DNA of 64,000 nucleotides from Rhizobium sp. AC27/96 (GTDB lineage Bacteria; Pseudomonadota; Alphaproteobacteria; Rhizobiales; Rhizobiaceae). The stretch is from NCBI RefSeq assembly GCF_001692325.1, contig NZ_LXKN01000001.1, forward strand, positions 434,001 to 498,000. The letters are read 5' to 3'. Positions 44,843 through 55,051 of the stretch are shown one piece after another. The translations under genes and the position numbers were made by a program. Each line of letters starts with the position of its first letter. Within the stretch, counting starts at the first letter, position 1. Below the pieces are notes generated by a model. That model was not told the DNA's origin. It did not search any database and saw only the letters and a list, made by a program, of their open reading frames with translations.

Positions 44843-47044
44843 ATGGACTCGGCAGTAACGGAACATCAGGACGCCAGCCAAGAGACACCGGAGGCCACGC
44901 CGCCGATCAACGAGCTGCTGAGCAGCCCCGAACGCTTCATCAACCGCGAATTCTCCTGGTTGCAGTTCAATCGCCGCGTTCTTGAGGAGACGTTGAACAC
45001 GGCGCATCCGCTGCTGGAACGCGTGCGCTTCCTCTCCATTTCCGCCGCCAATCTTGACGAGTTCTTCATGGTGCGCGTCGCCGGCCTTGAAGGCCAGGTC
45101 CGCCAGAAGATCCTGGTGCGCACGCCCGACGGCAAGACACCCGCCGAGCAGCTCGACGATATCCTGCGTGAAATCGACAATCTGCAGATGGAGCAGCAGG
45201 CTTCTCTTGCCGTCCTGCAGCAATATCTCGCCAAGGAAGACATTCTGATCGTCCGCCCTGCCGCCCTTTCCGATATGGACCGGCAGTGGCTGCACACCGA
45301 ATTCGAGCAGGCGATCTTCCCCGTCCTGACGCCGCTCTCCATCGATCCGGCGCATCCGTTCCCATTCATTCCGAACCTCGGTTTCTCGATTGCGCTGCAG
45401 CTGAAGAGCATGAACGGCCGCGAGCCGATGACGGCGCTGCTGCGTCTGCCGCCGGCGCTCGATCGCTTCGTGCGCCTGCCGGATGCGAGCAACGTCATCC
45501 GCTACATCACGCTTGAAGACGTGGTGAATATCTTCATCCACCGGCTCTATCCCGGCTATGAAGTGCAGGGCTCGGGCACGTTCCGACTGATCCGCGACAG
45601 CGATATCGAAGTCGAGGAAGAGGCCGAAGATCTGGTGCGCTTCTTCGAAACCGCACTGAAGCGCCGCCGCCGTGGCTCGGTGATCCGCATCGAGACCGAC
45701 TCCGAAATGCCACTCGAGCTGCGTCAGTTCGTGGTGGAATCGCTAAACGTGCCGGGCAACCGCATCGCGGTTCTGCCGGGCCTGCTCGCCCTCAATACGC
45801 TTTCCGAGATCTGCAAGGCACCGCGCGACGATCTTCGTTTCGAGCCCTACAATGCGCGATTTCCTGAGCGCGTCCGCGAGCACGCCGGCGATTGCTTCGC
45901 AGCAATCCGCGAAAAGGACATGGTCGTCCACCACCCCTACGAATCCTTCGACGTGGTGGTCCAGTTCCTTCTCCAGGCTGCGCGAGATCCTGACGTTCTG
46001 GCGATAAAGCAGACGCTCTATCGTACTTCCAACGACAGCCCGATCGTGCGCGCGCTGATCGACGCGGCCGATCTCGGCAAGTCGGTAACGGCTCTGGTGG
46101 AGCTCAAGGCCCGCTTCGACGAAGAGGCTAACATCCGCTGGGCGCGCGATCTCGAGCGCGCCGGCGTGCAGGTCGTCTTCGGCTTCATCGAGCTCAAGAC
46201 GCATGCGAAGATGTCGATGGTCGTGCGCCGTGAAGACGGAAAGCTGCGCACCTATTGCCACCTTGGCACCGGCAACTACCATCCGGTCACCGCGAAGATC
46301 TATACCGATCTGTCCTACTTCACCTGCGATCAGAAGATCGCCCACGATATGGCGAACATCTTCAACTTCATCACCGGCTACGGCGAGCCGGAACACGACA
46401 TGAAGATCGCGGTTTCGCCCTACACGCTGCGTCCGCGTATCCTCGAGCATATCGAGGCCGAGATCGAGCATGCCAAGAACGGCCTTCCGGCTGCGATCTG
46501 GATGAAGATGAATTCGCTTGTCGATCCCGACATCATCGATGCGCTTTACCGCGCCAGCAACGCCGGCGTTGAGATCGATCTGGTGGTGCGCGGCATCTGC
46601 TGCCTGCGTCCGCAGGTGGCCGGCCTTTCCGAAAATATCCGCGTCAAGTCGATCATTGGCCGCTTCCTCGAGCACAGCCGCATCTTCTGTTTCGGCAATG
46701 GTCAGGGCCTGCCGTCGGATAAGGCGTTGGTCTATCTCGGCTCGGCCGACATGATGCCGAGAAACCTCGATCGCCGCGTCGAAACCCTCGTGCCGCTGAC
46801 CAACAAGACCGTGCATGAGCAGGTGCTCTCACAGATCATGCTGGGCAATATCATTGACAATCAGCAAAGCTACGAGATATTGCCGGACGGTACTTCAAGG
46901 CGCATGGAAGTGCGCAAGGGAGAAGAGCCATTCAATGCGCAGCAGTATTTCATGACCAATCCCAGCCTTTCCGGCCGCGGTGAAGCCTTGAAATCCAGTG
47001 CGCCGAAACTGATCGCTGGGCTGTTGTCGGGCCGCAACAAATAA
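44843..47044 (+). CDS. ppk: Polyphosphate kinase 1
   Basis: Makes long-chain polyphosphate from ATP, reversibly, through phosphohistidine at the membrane. The protein is 733 residues with a short acidic N-terminal extension. Domain order is N-terminal ([19 protein letters not shown]), head domain, then two phospholipase D-like C-terminal domains. The autophosphorylated His lies in [13 protein letters not shown] or the related second motif [11 protein letters not shown]. The ppx gene follows after 11 bases, so synthesis and breakdown of polyphosphate share one transcript, as in E. coli. A Pho-box-like array lies upstream. Confidence 0.96.
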   Translation: MDSAVTEHQDASQETPEATPPINELLSSPERFINREFSWLQFNRRVLEETLNTAHPLLERVRFLSISAANLDEFFMVRVAGLEGQVRQKILVRTPDGKTPAEQLDDILREIDNLQMEQQASLAVLQQYLAKEDILIVRPAALSDMDRQWLHTEFEQAIFPVLTPLSIDPAHPFPFIPNLGFSIALQLKSMNGREPMTALLRLPPALDRFVRLPDASNVIRYITLEDVVNIFIHRLYPGYEVQGSGTFRLIRDSDIEVEEEAEDLVRFFETALKRRRRGSVIRIETDSEMPLELRQFVVESLNVPGNRIAVLPGLLALNTLSEICKAPRDDLRFEPYNARFPERVREHAGDCFAAIREKDMVVHHPYESFDVVVQFLLQAARDPDVLAIKQTLYRTSNDSPIVRALIDAADLGKSVTALVELKARFDEEANIRWARDLERAGVQVVFGFIELKTHAKMSMVVRREDGKLRTYCHLGTGNYHPVTAKIYTDLSYFTCDQKIAHDMANIFNFITGYGEPEHDMKIAVSPYTLRPRILEHIEAEIEHAKNGLPAAIWMKMNSLVDPDIIDALYRASNAGVEIDLVVRGICCLRPQVAGLSENIRVKSIIGRFLEHSRIFCFGNGQGLPSDKALVYLGSADMMPRNLDRRVETLVPLTNKTVHEQVLSQIMLGNIIDNQQSYEILPDGTSRRMEVRKGEEPFNAQQYFMTNPSLSGRGEALKSSAPKLIAGLLSGRNK

Positions 47045-47055
47045 ACTGGACCTGC

Positions 47056-48576
47056 ATGGTTGAATCAGAAGCCCAGGGGCGCCTTCCCGGTATTGCCCCT
47101 GTCTCCGTTGTCGATATCGGGTCGAATTCGGTCCGTCTCGTCGTCTATGAAGGCCACTCGCGGTCGCCAACCATTCTTTTCAACGAGAAAGTGCTTTGTG
47201 GCCTGGGAAAGGGCATAGCACTGACCGGAAAGATGGATGAGGAAAGCGTGGCCCGGGCACTTGCAGCCCTGCATCGCTTCAAGGCGCTCTCCGATCAGGC
47301 CCGTGCGTCCACGATCTATGTCCTGGCGACAGCGGCCGCGCGCGAAGCGAGCAACGGCCCGGCATTCATCCATCAAGCCGAAACGATCCTGCAGCGCAAG
47401 GTTCGCGTGCTGTCGGGCGAGGAAGAGGCGCGCTTCTCCGCGCTCGGCATCGTCAGCGGCTTCTTCCATCCGGACGGCATCGCCGGCGACTTGGGCGGCG
47501 GCTCGCTGGAACTGATCGACATCAAGGACCGGGAAATCGGCAAGGGCATCACCCTGCCGCTGGGCGGCTTGCGCCTGTCGGAATATGCCGGCGGTTCGAT
47601 CGAGAAGGCGCGCAGCTTTGCACGCAAGCATGTAAAGACGGCGAAGCTTCTGGCCAAGGGCGAGGGCCGTACCTTCTATGCCGTTGGCGGCACATGGCGA
47701 AACATTGCCAAGCTGCATATGGAAACCCGCAAATATCCGCTGCACATGATGCAGGGCTATGAAGTGTCTCTCGAGGAGATGATGCGGTTCCTCGACCAAC
47801 TCGGCGATGCGAGGGAAACGAAGGACCCGGCTCTGCTGACGATTTCCAAGCACCGCCGTTCGCTGCTGCCCTTCGGCGCCGTGGCAATGCGCGAAGTGTT
47901 GGCGACCATGAAGCCTTCCATCGTCTCCTTTTCCGCGCAGGGTGTGCGCGAGGGTTATCTCTATTCCTTGTTGACGGAGGCGGAACGCCAAAGCGACCCG
48001 CTGCTGGTGGCGGCTGGTGAGCTTGCGATCCTGCGCGCCCGTTCGCCGGAGCATGCCCGCGAGCTTGCCGAATGGACGGGGCGGATGATGCCCTTCTTCG
48101 GGATCACCGAGACCGAGGAGGAGAGCCGCTATCGCCAGGCCGCGTGCCTTCTGGCCGATATCAGCTGGCGCGCTCATCCGGATTATCGTGGCCTGCAAGC
48201 GCTGAACATTATCGCCCATACGTCCTTCGTCGGCATCACCCATGCCGGCCGCGCCTTCATTGCGCTTGCCAATTACTATCGCTTCGAGGGATTGCACGAC
48301 GACGGCGCGACCGAGCCGCTGGCGACGATCGCAACTCCGCTCTACATCGAGCGCGCCAAGCTGCTGGGCGGCTTGTTGCGGGTGGTCTATCTGTTTTCGG
48401 CATCGATGCCAGGCGTCGTGCGCAATCTGTCGTTCCGCCGTTCGGCAAATCCCGAGCTGGATCTCGAATTCGTGGTTCCGGCCGAGTATCATGATTTTGC
48501 CGGCGAGAGGCTCGATGGCCGCCTGCAGCAGCTCGGCAAGCTCACGAACCGCCGGCTGGCATTCTGCTTCGAATAG
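47056..48576 (+). CDS. ppx: Exopolyphosphatase (Ppx/GppA family)
   Basis: Removes terminal phosphate from polyphosphate, and may act on pppGpp as the GppA relatives do. The protein is 506 residues. The actin-like ATPase fold is seen in VSVVDIGSNSVRLVVYEG (phosphate 1), DLGGGSLELIDI (phosphate 2) and VGGTWRNIAKLH (adenosine-like motif). A C-terminal HD-like helical extension is present, as in longer family members. It is transcribed with ppk. Confidence 0.93.
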   Translation: MVESEAQGRLPGIAPVSVVDIGSNSVRLVVYEGHSRSPTILFNEKVLCGLGKGIALTGKMDEESVARALAALHRFKALSDQARASTIYVLATAAAREASNGPAFIHQAETILQRKVRVLSGEEEARFSALGIVSGFFHPDGIAGDLGGGSLELIDIKDREIGKGITLPLGGLRLSEYAGGSIEKARSFARKHVKTAKLLAKGEGRTFYAVGGTWRNIAKLHMETRKYPLHMMQGYEVSLEEMMRFLDQLGDARETKDPALLTISKHRRSLLPFGAVAMREVLATMKPSIVSFSAQGVREGYLYSLLTEAERQSDPLLVAAGELAILRARSPEHARELAEWTGRMMPFFGITETEEESRYRQAACLLADISWRAHPDYRGLQALNIIAHTSFVGITHAGRAFIALANYYRFEGLHDDGATEPLATIATPLYIERAKLLGGLLRVVYLFSASMPGVVRNLSFRRSANPELDLEFVVPAEYHDFAGERLDGRLQQLGKLTNRRLAFCFE

Positions 48577-48591
48577 TTTCGATCGAATAAA

Positions 48592-48618
48592 GCCTCTCCC
48601 CGCTAGGCAGGGAGAGGC
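48592..48618. terminator. Terminator between ppx and the phytase-like gene
   Basis: GCCTCTCCC and GGGAGAGGC form a nine-bp perfect stem with a nine-base loop between two convergent genes. No T-run is seen on the plus strand, so it is moderate in strength. Confidence 0.55.
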
Positions 48619-48632
48619 CGGATCGTTGCAGC

Positions 48633-49994
48633 TTACTTCGCGTTCAGGAAATCGCCGACTTCAAGAATGCTGAACTCGTTGTCGTCTGCCTTGTTGACAG
48701 CGCGGCCAGCCGAGAAGGGCAGGTTGTTGTCGTTGCCGATAATGATGTGCGTGGCATCGACGCGGTCGACATTCTCGATGGTGACGAAGGGCATGTCGTA
48801 GAAGCCTTCGCCGCCGCCCTGGCGACGCTTGTGGTTCGGGTCTTCGATGCGCATGAGATCGATATAGCCGATCTTGCGAACGGATTTGCCGACATTGGCA
48901 TCACTGAATTCGATCTTGTAGACGCGCTTCAGCTCGGCCGGGGCTTCGAAGCAATCCGGCTTCGGCTGCTTGGGATCGGCGCAGGCCTTGTCCTTCGTGC
49001 CGGCGCCGTTGTCGCGCTCGATCACCAGTGCCGTCTTTTCATCGAGCATGTTGAAATCGCCGATCGACGCACCCTTGTCTGCGAACGGATAGAGCCAGCT
49101 GCGGCCGGTCCAGCCCTTCGAGGCGACATCGAACTCGATGACGCGGATAGCAGTCTTGCCATCGACGCTTTCCATCTGGCCGTCATCCTTGTAGATCGCG
49201 CCTTCCAGCAGACCATAGAGCTTCGAGCCGTCCTTCGACATGGCCAAGCCCTCGAAGCCGCCCGAGCGCTTCAGGTTGAAGGCAGGCATCTTCTGCGTCG
49301 GGTTACCCGGAAGCTGCAGCAGCGGATTATCCGGAGACATCACAGGCTTGCCGTCGACCGTCGTCGAGAAAACGTCAGTGAGCTGGCCGTTCGTATCGAA
49401 CTTCAGCAGATAGGGACCGAACTCCTCACCGATCCAGAAGCCGTCTGCGACGGGCTGGATCGATTCGATGTCAAAGTCAGAGCCGGTGAGATAGCGCTTG
49501 GCGGAACCCTCGAGAACGATCGGGAAGGGGGCCTTCTTGTTCGGGTCGGACAAGAAGAGGTTCTTGACGACATCGACCTTGCCATTGTCCCAGTCGAACT
49601 TCAGCTGGTGCAGGAAGAGCATCGCGTCGCTGGAATTCTGCTTGGAGCCGAAGCCGTTGTCGGACAGCGTCCAGAACGTGCCGTCAGGCATGGTCTTGAT
49701 GCCGGAAAAACCCTGGATCGGCTGGCCGTCGAAGGGCAGCTTCAGGTCGGTCACGCGAGCGCCGTCCTTGCCGGGCACAGTGCCGAGAGCCTCTGTGCGC
49801 TTGCGATCCGGTGTCGTGAACTTGCCGGAGGTCTTGACGAAGTCAGGCGCATCGGCCGGCGCTGGCACGATGGTGTTGGCCGGCAGGATGGCCTGCCCGG
49901 CAAGCTTTGCCGGAAATTGCTGCTCATCGGCATGGGCCGATGCAGCAAGCAAAATGAAGAGTGCCGTTGAGGCAGAAAGAATTCGGGTCATCAT
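48633..49994 (-). CDS. Secreted esterase-like/phytase-like protein
   Basis: A 453-residue exported protein. The signal peptide is MMTRILSASTALFILLAASA followed by HADE. The mature protein matches the esterase-like activity of phytase family (beta-propeller type), with GFSGIKTMPDGTFWTLSDNGFG, GFWIGEEFGPYLLKFD and GFEGLAMSKDGSKLYGLLEGA blocks. Four cysteines occur, two in the CADPKQPKPDCFEAPAE loop. A role in phosphate release at the cell surface is suggested by family name but unproved. It converges on the ppk-ppx pair. Confidence 0.82.
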   Translation of the reverse strand: MMTRILSASTALFILLAASAHADEQQFPAKLAGQAILPANTIVPAPADAPDFVKTSGKFTTPDRKRTEALGTVPGKDGARVTDLKLPFDGQPIQGFSGIKTMPDGTFWTLSDNGFGSKQNSSDAMLFLHQLKFDWDNGKVDVVKNLFLSDPNKKAPFPIVLEGSAKRYLTGSDFDIESIQPVADGFWIGEEFGPYLLKFDTNGQLTDVFSTTVDGKPVMSPDNPLLQLPGNPTQKMPAFNLKRSGGFEGLAMSKDGSKLYGLLEGAIYKDDGQMESVDGKTAIRVIEFDVASKGWTGRSWLYPFADKGASIGDFNMLDEKTALVIERDNGAGTKDKACADPKQPKPDCFEAPAELKRVYKIEFSDANVGKSVRKIGYIDLMRIEDPNHKRRQGGGEGFYDMPFVTIENVDRVDATHIIIGNDNNLPFSAGRAVNKADDNEFSILEVGDFLNAK

Positions 49995-50155
49995 GTCACC
50001 TTGTTGGCCAGAATTGGCGAAAACAAATCCGCTTAACAGGCGAGCAGTGTCGGCGAATTAACGCTTAGGTGAAGATTTGGTGACTGTGGACAACCTATGA
50101 GGTGTGAAGCCCAGGCGTGTGTCGATATATCAATGCAGCTGATGCTTTGTATTGC

Positions 50156-51208
50156 TTACGATCTGCCACGCGCCGTCTTGAGGGCCTGGCGGCTTTGCGT
50201 ATGAAGCGCGATGACGCCAAGCGACTGGTCGCGGCCGCGAACGGCATGCTCGCCGAGGTCTTCCTTGATGATCGCTTCGGGAAGTTCCAGCTGCCGGGCG
50301 AGGTCTGTGGAAATCAACACCTGGCGCTCCAGCGTCTTGCAGAGTGATTCCAGTCTGGCGACGGTGTTCACCGTGTCGCCGAAATAGGCGATCTTGTGAT
50401 GGTCGACACCGATTTCGGCGGTGACGATGCTGCCGCCATGCAAGGCAGCCCTCAGGCGCGGTACCCGACCGTAAGATTTCAGCCATGCCTCGGCATTCTT
50501 TTCGATATCGTCGAGAATGTTGAAGACGCAGCGCACGCAATTGGCATTCTTGACGCCGCGCCGGAGCGGCCAGGTGATGACGGCGGCATCGCCGATATAG
50601 TCGTCGATTGCCCCCTGATGCCGACGCACGGGTTCCGCCATCGCGCCAAATACGGCAGCGAGAAATTCCTGCGTCTTGAGATCTCCATGCTCTTCCGCAA
50701 ACGCGGTTGAGCCGACGAGGTCCACGAACAGAAATACGCGCTCTTCTTGCACAGGATTGCGGTAGCGACCGGTCAGCAGGCTGAGGAAGATATCGCGCCC
50801 GAGCAATTCCCGCACGCGACCGACGAAAATGACGATGGCTGTTACCAGCACGGCATAGATATAGACGTCAATCTTCAGGACCGTGAGGTCTTCCCAGGAG
50901 CCGTCGACCAGGCCCAGCAGTTTCATGAGGCTGCCCGCGATGGCGTAACCGACGCTCATCAGGAGGAAATCGACGATCAGGGCCGAAAAGATGAAGGCCG
51001 GTGTCGGCAGGCGATGCATCCAGTCATTCAGCCGCGACAGGATCATCCGGCGTTCGAAGACCAGCAATGGCATGCCGCAGAACAGTGCAAAGACCGCGCC
51101 GATGTATGCCGGCGCTTGCGGGAAGAATATCTTGCCGTAGATGACACCCGTCGAAGCGACGAATAGCGATGTCAGAATCCAGTTGCGCATCGAATGGAGA
51201 ATGCCCAT
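50156..51208 (-). CDS. Membrane class III adenylate/guanylate cyclase
   Basis: A 350-residue protein with four predicted N-terminal helices (within about 10-135) and a C-terminal class III cyclase domain (about 155-330). Metal-binding aspartates lie in FLFVDLVGSTAF and DDYIGDAAVITW, and the transition-state region is GDTVNTVARLES. The catalytic core looks complete, so it should make cAMP or cGMP. Rhizobia have many such cyclases with unknown inputs. It lies between the phytase-like gene and rnd, in the same direction. Confidence 0.9.
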   Translation of the reverse strand: MGILHSMRNWILTSLFVASTGVIYGKIFFPQAPAYIGAVFALFCGMPLLVFERRMILSRLNDWMHRLPTPAFIFSALIVDFLLMSVGYAIAGSLMKLLGLVDGSWEDLTVLKIDVYIYAVLVTAIVIFVGRVRELLGRDIFLSLLTGRYRNPVQEERVFLFVDLVGSTAFAEEHGDLKTQEFLAAVFGAMAEPVRRHQGAIDDYIGDAAVITWPLRRGVKNANCVRCVFNILDDIEKNAEAWLKSYGRVPRLRAALHGGSIVTAEIGVDHHKIAYFGDTVNTVARLESLCKTLERQVLISTDLARQLELPEAIIKEDLGEHAVRGRDQSLGVIALHTQSRQALKTARGRS

Positions 51209-51399
51209 TCACTTTTCCGCCGAGAAGCGACGCCTGTCATTGGCGCGGAATTGCGCCAGCAAACTGGAACGTCATCGAATATAACGACCACATCAGACGT
51301 TCATTCCACGAGATTTGCGGCGCAATCGTGATCGCTCTCCGCATGCCCGTTGCCGAATCATACGCAATCGCAACGCGCCAGGAAAGGGCAATGTCGCGA

Positions 51400-52545
51400 C
51401 TAGAGCGTGACCGTCTCGACCCGCTTCCCGACGAAGCGCAAGGCCACCTGGCCCTGGATCAGCTGCAGAGCCGTTTCGCCGAAGAGATCGCGCCGCCAGC
51501 CGGTAAGGGCGGCAACATCGGCCTTCTCGCCTTCCGCGGCGATCTTGTCGAGATCTTCGCTATTGGCGATCACTTTCGGCGCGACGCCATGCTTTTCCGC
51601 GATCAGCTTCAGCAACACCTTCAGCAGTTCGGCAGCGGCGGCCGTGCCTTCGGGAGCCTGCTGATGGCGCGGCGGATGCGGCATTTCGGATTTGGGTAGC
51701 GCCAGGGCAGCGTTGATCGCCTCGATCACGGCCGCACCGGCGGCGGAGCGCTCCCAGCCTTTCGGAATGGTACGAAGCCGGGCAAGCGCTTCGCTGTCCT
51801 TCGGCTGCTGTTGGGCGATCTCATAGATGGCATCGTCCTTCACCACACGAGCGCGCGGAACGTTGCGGGAGCGCGCCTCGCGTTCGCGCCAGGCGGCCAC
51901 ATATTTGAGCACCGCGAGTTCCTGCGGCTTGCGCAGGCGCATCTTCAGGCGCTGCCAGGCATCATCCGGATGCAGATCGTAAGTCTCGCGCGCTTCGAGG
52001 ATAGCCATTTCCTCCTGCAGCCAGGAGGCGCGTCCTTCGCGCTTCAGCTGTTCGTCAAGCGCAAGGTAGACGTCGCGCAGATGGGTGACGTCGGCGAGCG
52101 CATAGTCCAGCTGCTTTTCCGACAGCGGCCGGCGGCTCCAGTCGGTAAAGCGCGAGGACTTGTCGATATGGACATTCTTGATGCGGCTGACGAGCTGATC
52201 GTAGGAAACGGAATCGCCGAAACCGCAGACCATCGCCGCAACCTGCGTATCGAAGATCGGATGCGGAATGAGATTGCCGCGATGGAAAATGATTTCGATA
52301 TCCTGGCGTGCCGCATGAAAAACCTTCAGCACGGCCGGGTTTGCCATCAGCTCGAAAAATGGCGCAAGGTCCAACCCCTTGGCCAGTGGATCCACCAGCA
52401 CTTCGGTTGTCGGGCTCGCCATTTGTATCAGGCACAGCTCTGGCCAGAAGGTTGTCTCGCGCAGGAATTCGGTATCAATGGTAATGAATTCCGACTTGGC
52501 CAGCTCTTGGCAGGCCGCCTCCAATTGGGCGGTAGTTTCGATCAT
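51400..52545 (-). CDS. rnd: Ribonuclease D
   Basis: 3'-5' exoribonuclease for tRNA and stable RNA maturation. The protein is about 381 residues. The DEDDy catalytic motifs are seen in FITIDTEFLRE (Asp, Glu), KVFHAARQDIEI (Asp) and QLDYALADVTHL (Tyr and Asp). A C-terminal HRDC domain follows (about 210-290). The ATG at 52545 (MIETTAQLEA) begins the conserved region; an upstream in-frame start would add 26 unlikely residues. Upstream, about 165 bases separate it from the multicopper oxidase stop. Confidence 0.95.
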   Translation of the reverse strand: MIETTAQLEAACQELAKSEFITIDTEFLRETTFWPELCLIQMASPTTEVLVDPLAKGLDLAPFFELMANPAVLKVFHAARQDIEIIFHRGNLIPHPIFDTQVAAMVCGFGDSVSYDQLVSRIKNVHIDKSSRFTDWSRRPLSEKQLDYALADVTHLRDVYLALDEQLKREGRASWLQEEMAILEARETYDLHPDDAWQRLKMRLRKPQELAVLKYVAAWREREARSRNVPRARVVKDDAIYEIAQQQPKDSEALARLRTIPKGWERSAAGAAVIEAINAALALPKSEMPHPPRHQQAPEGTAAAAELLKVLLKLIAEKHGVAPKVIANSEDLDKIAAEGEKADVAALTGWRRDLFGETALQLIQGQVALRFVGKRVETVTL

Positions 52546-52712
52546 CTCAACACATTCATCGGTAAAACAATTCCTTAACTTCCTTCTCCTTTCAGCCGGA
52601 TATGTCAATACTTTCGCGGACAAAGCTTTGCCGCATTTCGTTTTTTGCTGAAATTACCCGGAAGGATGCAGCCGCGAAGGGCTGCAGGGGATGGACTATC
52701 GGCGGCTGCAAG

Positions 52713-54104
52713 TTAGGCGACGCGGACGTAGCTGGTCATGCCGGTTTTCTGATGCTCGATGATATGGCAATGCAGCAGCCAGTCGCCGGGATTGTCGGCG
52801 ACGAAGGCGAGCTGCACTTTTTCATCCGGCTGGATCAGGTAGGTATCGGACACGAACGGCTGCACCTGCCGCGTCGAGGAGGAGATGACGGTAAAGCTCA
52901 TCCCGTGCAGATGGATCGGATGGCTGTGCGGCGTCACGTTTTCCATGTCGATGACATAGCTCTTGCCGAGTTTCAGTTCGGCAAGCGGCGCGGTCGGGTC
53001 GGGCGTGTCGCCCGGCCACGGCACCTTGTTGATCGCCCAGAAGCTGTAGCCGAGCGAGCCGCAGATGCTGTTGTCTGCCGTATTTTCCGCCGTTGAGCTG
53101 AGGATCAGCGGCAGGTGTGTTGCTGCGCCGAGATCTGCCTTCTGCACTGGATTATCTTCCAGGGGTGGCAGATCGCGAACGTCGCGCTTCAGCGAGGCAC
53201 CGACCGATCGTAGCGTCGCCAGCACTTTCGGGTTTGTGCCCTTGATATCCTCAAGTTTGACGGTTGCGCCTTCGACATCCGGCATGCGCACGGCCAGTTC
53301 CAGTCGTTGGCCGGGGCCGAGCTGCAACAGATCCAGCGGAAAGCGTTGCGGCACCGGATTGCCGTCGATGGCGATCACTGTCGTTTCGGCGCCATCAACG
53401 CGGAAGGAATAGATGCGCGTGACATCGGTGATGGCAATGCGCAGCCGCACCAAGCCTCCGGAGGGCGCATCATATTGCGGTTCCTGCTGCCAGTTTGCAG
53501 TCCGCATCGTTCCGTAAGTGCCGGATTTGGCGGCATCGCGCGGGCGGAACTGCGCGATGAACTGGCCGTCGCCACCCAGCCGCCAGTCGCGCAGATTGAG
53601 CACCACTTCCGAATCGAATGCTGGATCCTTGGGATTCTCAACGACTATGACACCGGTCATGCCATGGCCCATCTGCTCCAGCGTATTGCAGTGCGGGTGA
53701 TACCAGAATGTGCCGGCGTCGGGCGGCGTGAAGGCATAATCGAAATGATCGCCGGTATAGACATAGGGCTGGGTCAAGAAGGGCACGCCGTCCATGTTGT
53801 TCGGAAGCCGGATGCCGTGCCAGTGGATCGTCGTAGGATCGTCTATGCCGTTGATGAGGCGAGCGGCGAAGGATTCGCCCTTCTTCATGCGCACCACAGG
53901 CGGCATTCCGCCGTCACCATACGTCAGGACATCCTTGGTGGGCCCGCCATCCGCCAGATTGGCCTGGATCTTGGCGGTTTTCAGCACACGCGGCTCGGCT
54001 GCCGCCGCCTTGCCGGCAAACCTGCCGGCGATGCCAAGACCGACACCATAGGCGCCTGCAACCGCGGAGGCTTTCAGAAGATTGCGGCGGGTCAGCATCG
54101 GCAT
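52713..54104 (-). CDS. Tat-exported multicopper oxidase (CueO/CopA-like)
   Basis: A 463-residue multicopper oxidase with a Tat signal (LTRRNLLKASAVAGAYG). The copper ligands are all visible: HWHGIRLPNNMDG, FWYHPHCNT, HSHPIHLHGMSF and LLHCHIIEHQKTGM, which contains the type 1 Cys, two His and the axial Met. These proteins usually oxidise Cu(I) or organic substrates in the periplasm and support copper tolerance. It lacks the methionine-rich insert of E. coli CueO in what I can see. GGAGCCTGAC lies before the ATG. No copper-sensing gene is adjacent. Confidence 0.92.
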   Translation of the reverse strand: MPMLTRRNLLKASAVAGAYGVGLGIAGRFAGKAAAAEPRVLKTAKIQANLADGGPTKDVLTYGDGGMPPVVRMKKGESFAARLINGIDDPTTIHWHGIRLPNNMDGVPFLTQPYVYTGDHFDYAFTPPDAGTFWYHPHCNTLEQMGHGMTGVIVVENPKDPAFDSEVVLNLRDWRLGGDGQFIAQFRPRDAAKSGTYGTMRTANWQQEPQYDAPSGGLVRLRIAITDVTRIYSFRVDGAETTVIAIDGNPVPQRFPLDLLQLGPGQRLELAVRMPDVEGATVKLEDIKGTNPKVLATLRSVGASLKRDVRDLPPLEDNPVQKADLGAATHLPLILSSTAENTADNSICGSLGYSFWAINKVPWPGDTPDPTAPLAELKLGKSYVIDMENVTPHSHPIHLHGMSFTVISSSTRQVQPFVSDTYLIQPDEKVQLAFVADNPGDWLLHCHIIEHQKTGMTSYVRVA

Positions 54105-54299
54105 GTCAGGCTCCGGGGGCGAAGATATCTGGATGTCTGTTTAAAGTTGACCATGCCGTTCAGCAATAGCATTGCGGTAGCCAAACTGCCGCAGCGGCTA
54201 CTTGCGGGTGTCGATAGAGGCGGTGAATGATCTTCGTTTGGCTGGCTACACGCTAATCCATATGCTCTCTGTGTGACGATAGTCGAAATGGGAGAACCA

Positions 54300-54656
54300 A
54301 TGTCTCGCGACGTTGCAGATCGGTTGCGGCAATTCGCAAAGACAATGCGCAGCGACGCTACCAAGGCGGAAAATATGCTTTGGCAAGCTTTGCGTGGAAG
54401 CCAACTCGAAGGCTTCAAGTTCAGGCGACAGGTGCCGATCGATGGCTATATTGTTGATTTTGTATGTTTCGAAGTGCGGTTGATCATTGAGGTCGATGGC
54501 GCGCAACACGCCGAAAGCGTGAGGGATCGGAAGAGGGATGTTTATTTTTCAAATCAGGGCTTTCGCATCATGCGAGTGTGGAACCATGAGGTCGTAACGA
54601 ATCTCGATGGAATCTGCCTGACAATCCTGGCGGAGCTTAAAAACACCGGAGAATAG
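54300..54656 (+). CDS. DUF559 family protein (Vsr-like endonuclease fold)
   Basis: A 118-residue protein of the DUF559 family, which has the PD-(D/E)XK endonuclease fold related to very short patch repair nucleases. Seen features are RQFAKTMRSDATKAENMLWQ, QLEGFKFRRQVPIDGYIVDF and RLIIEVDGAQH, which give the catalytic D...ExD pattern. The start at 54300 has GGAG five bases upstream; longer in-frame starts (54273, 54288) are less well supported. It is followed by a palindrome-rich gap. The biological role of this family is unclear. Confidence 0.85.
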   Translation: MSRDVADRLRQFAKTMRSDATKAENMLWQALRGSQLEGFKFRRQVPIDGYIVDFVCFEVRLIIEVDGAQHAESVRDRKRDVYFSNQGFRIMRVWNHEVVTNLDGICLTILAELKNTGE

Positions 54657-55051
54657 CTGGAGAGCGAGGCAAACTCCGACCTATCTCGCCCCTGGCGGGC
54701 GAGAAAGCAATTTCACTGGTTTAGGAATTGCGAAACAGGAGTTTCAAGGCACACCAAGGCATGGCGCAATTTCTAAGCCATTGAAATTGCAAGAGCGGGG
54801 GTCACGTTCTTGTTCCAGAAACTCTGGGATTGGATGCGTCCCTGCCTTCCCCCTCTCTTGCAATTTCTAACACTTAGCCTTGCGGCTAAATGTAAGAAAT
54901 TGCTTTCTCGCCCGCCAAGGGCGAGAGAAGGCCATCGCTCAAGCCTTGACAAATCGGGCGTGCCATGCGCTTTTCCGCCCGATTTTATCGTCGGCTGGCG
55001 AGGGGCATTTGCCCGCATTCGCTGCCGTCCGCCAAGTCCAGGATATACATT
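54657..55051. repeat. Palindromic mosaic upstream of aspS
   Basis: A 395-base gap between the DUF559 gene and aspS without a plausible gene. Two 30-base arms (54685-54714 and 54896-54925) are inverted with one mismatch, and each contains CTCGCCC/GGGCGAG able to form its own hairpin. Between them GCAATTTC and its complement recur: five copies in total at 54707, 54766, 54783, 54860 and 54896. A hairpin with 20-base arms, 18 of 20 paired and a TTGC loop, spans 54860-54903. The aspS promoter should lie in the right part. Confidence 0.75.
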
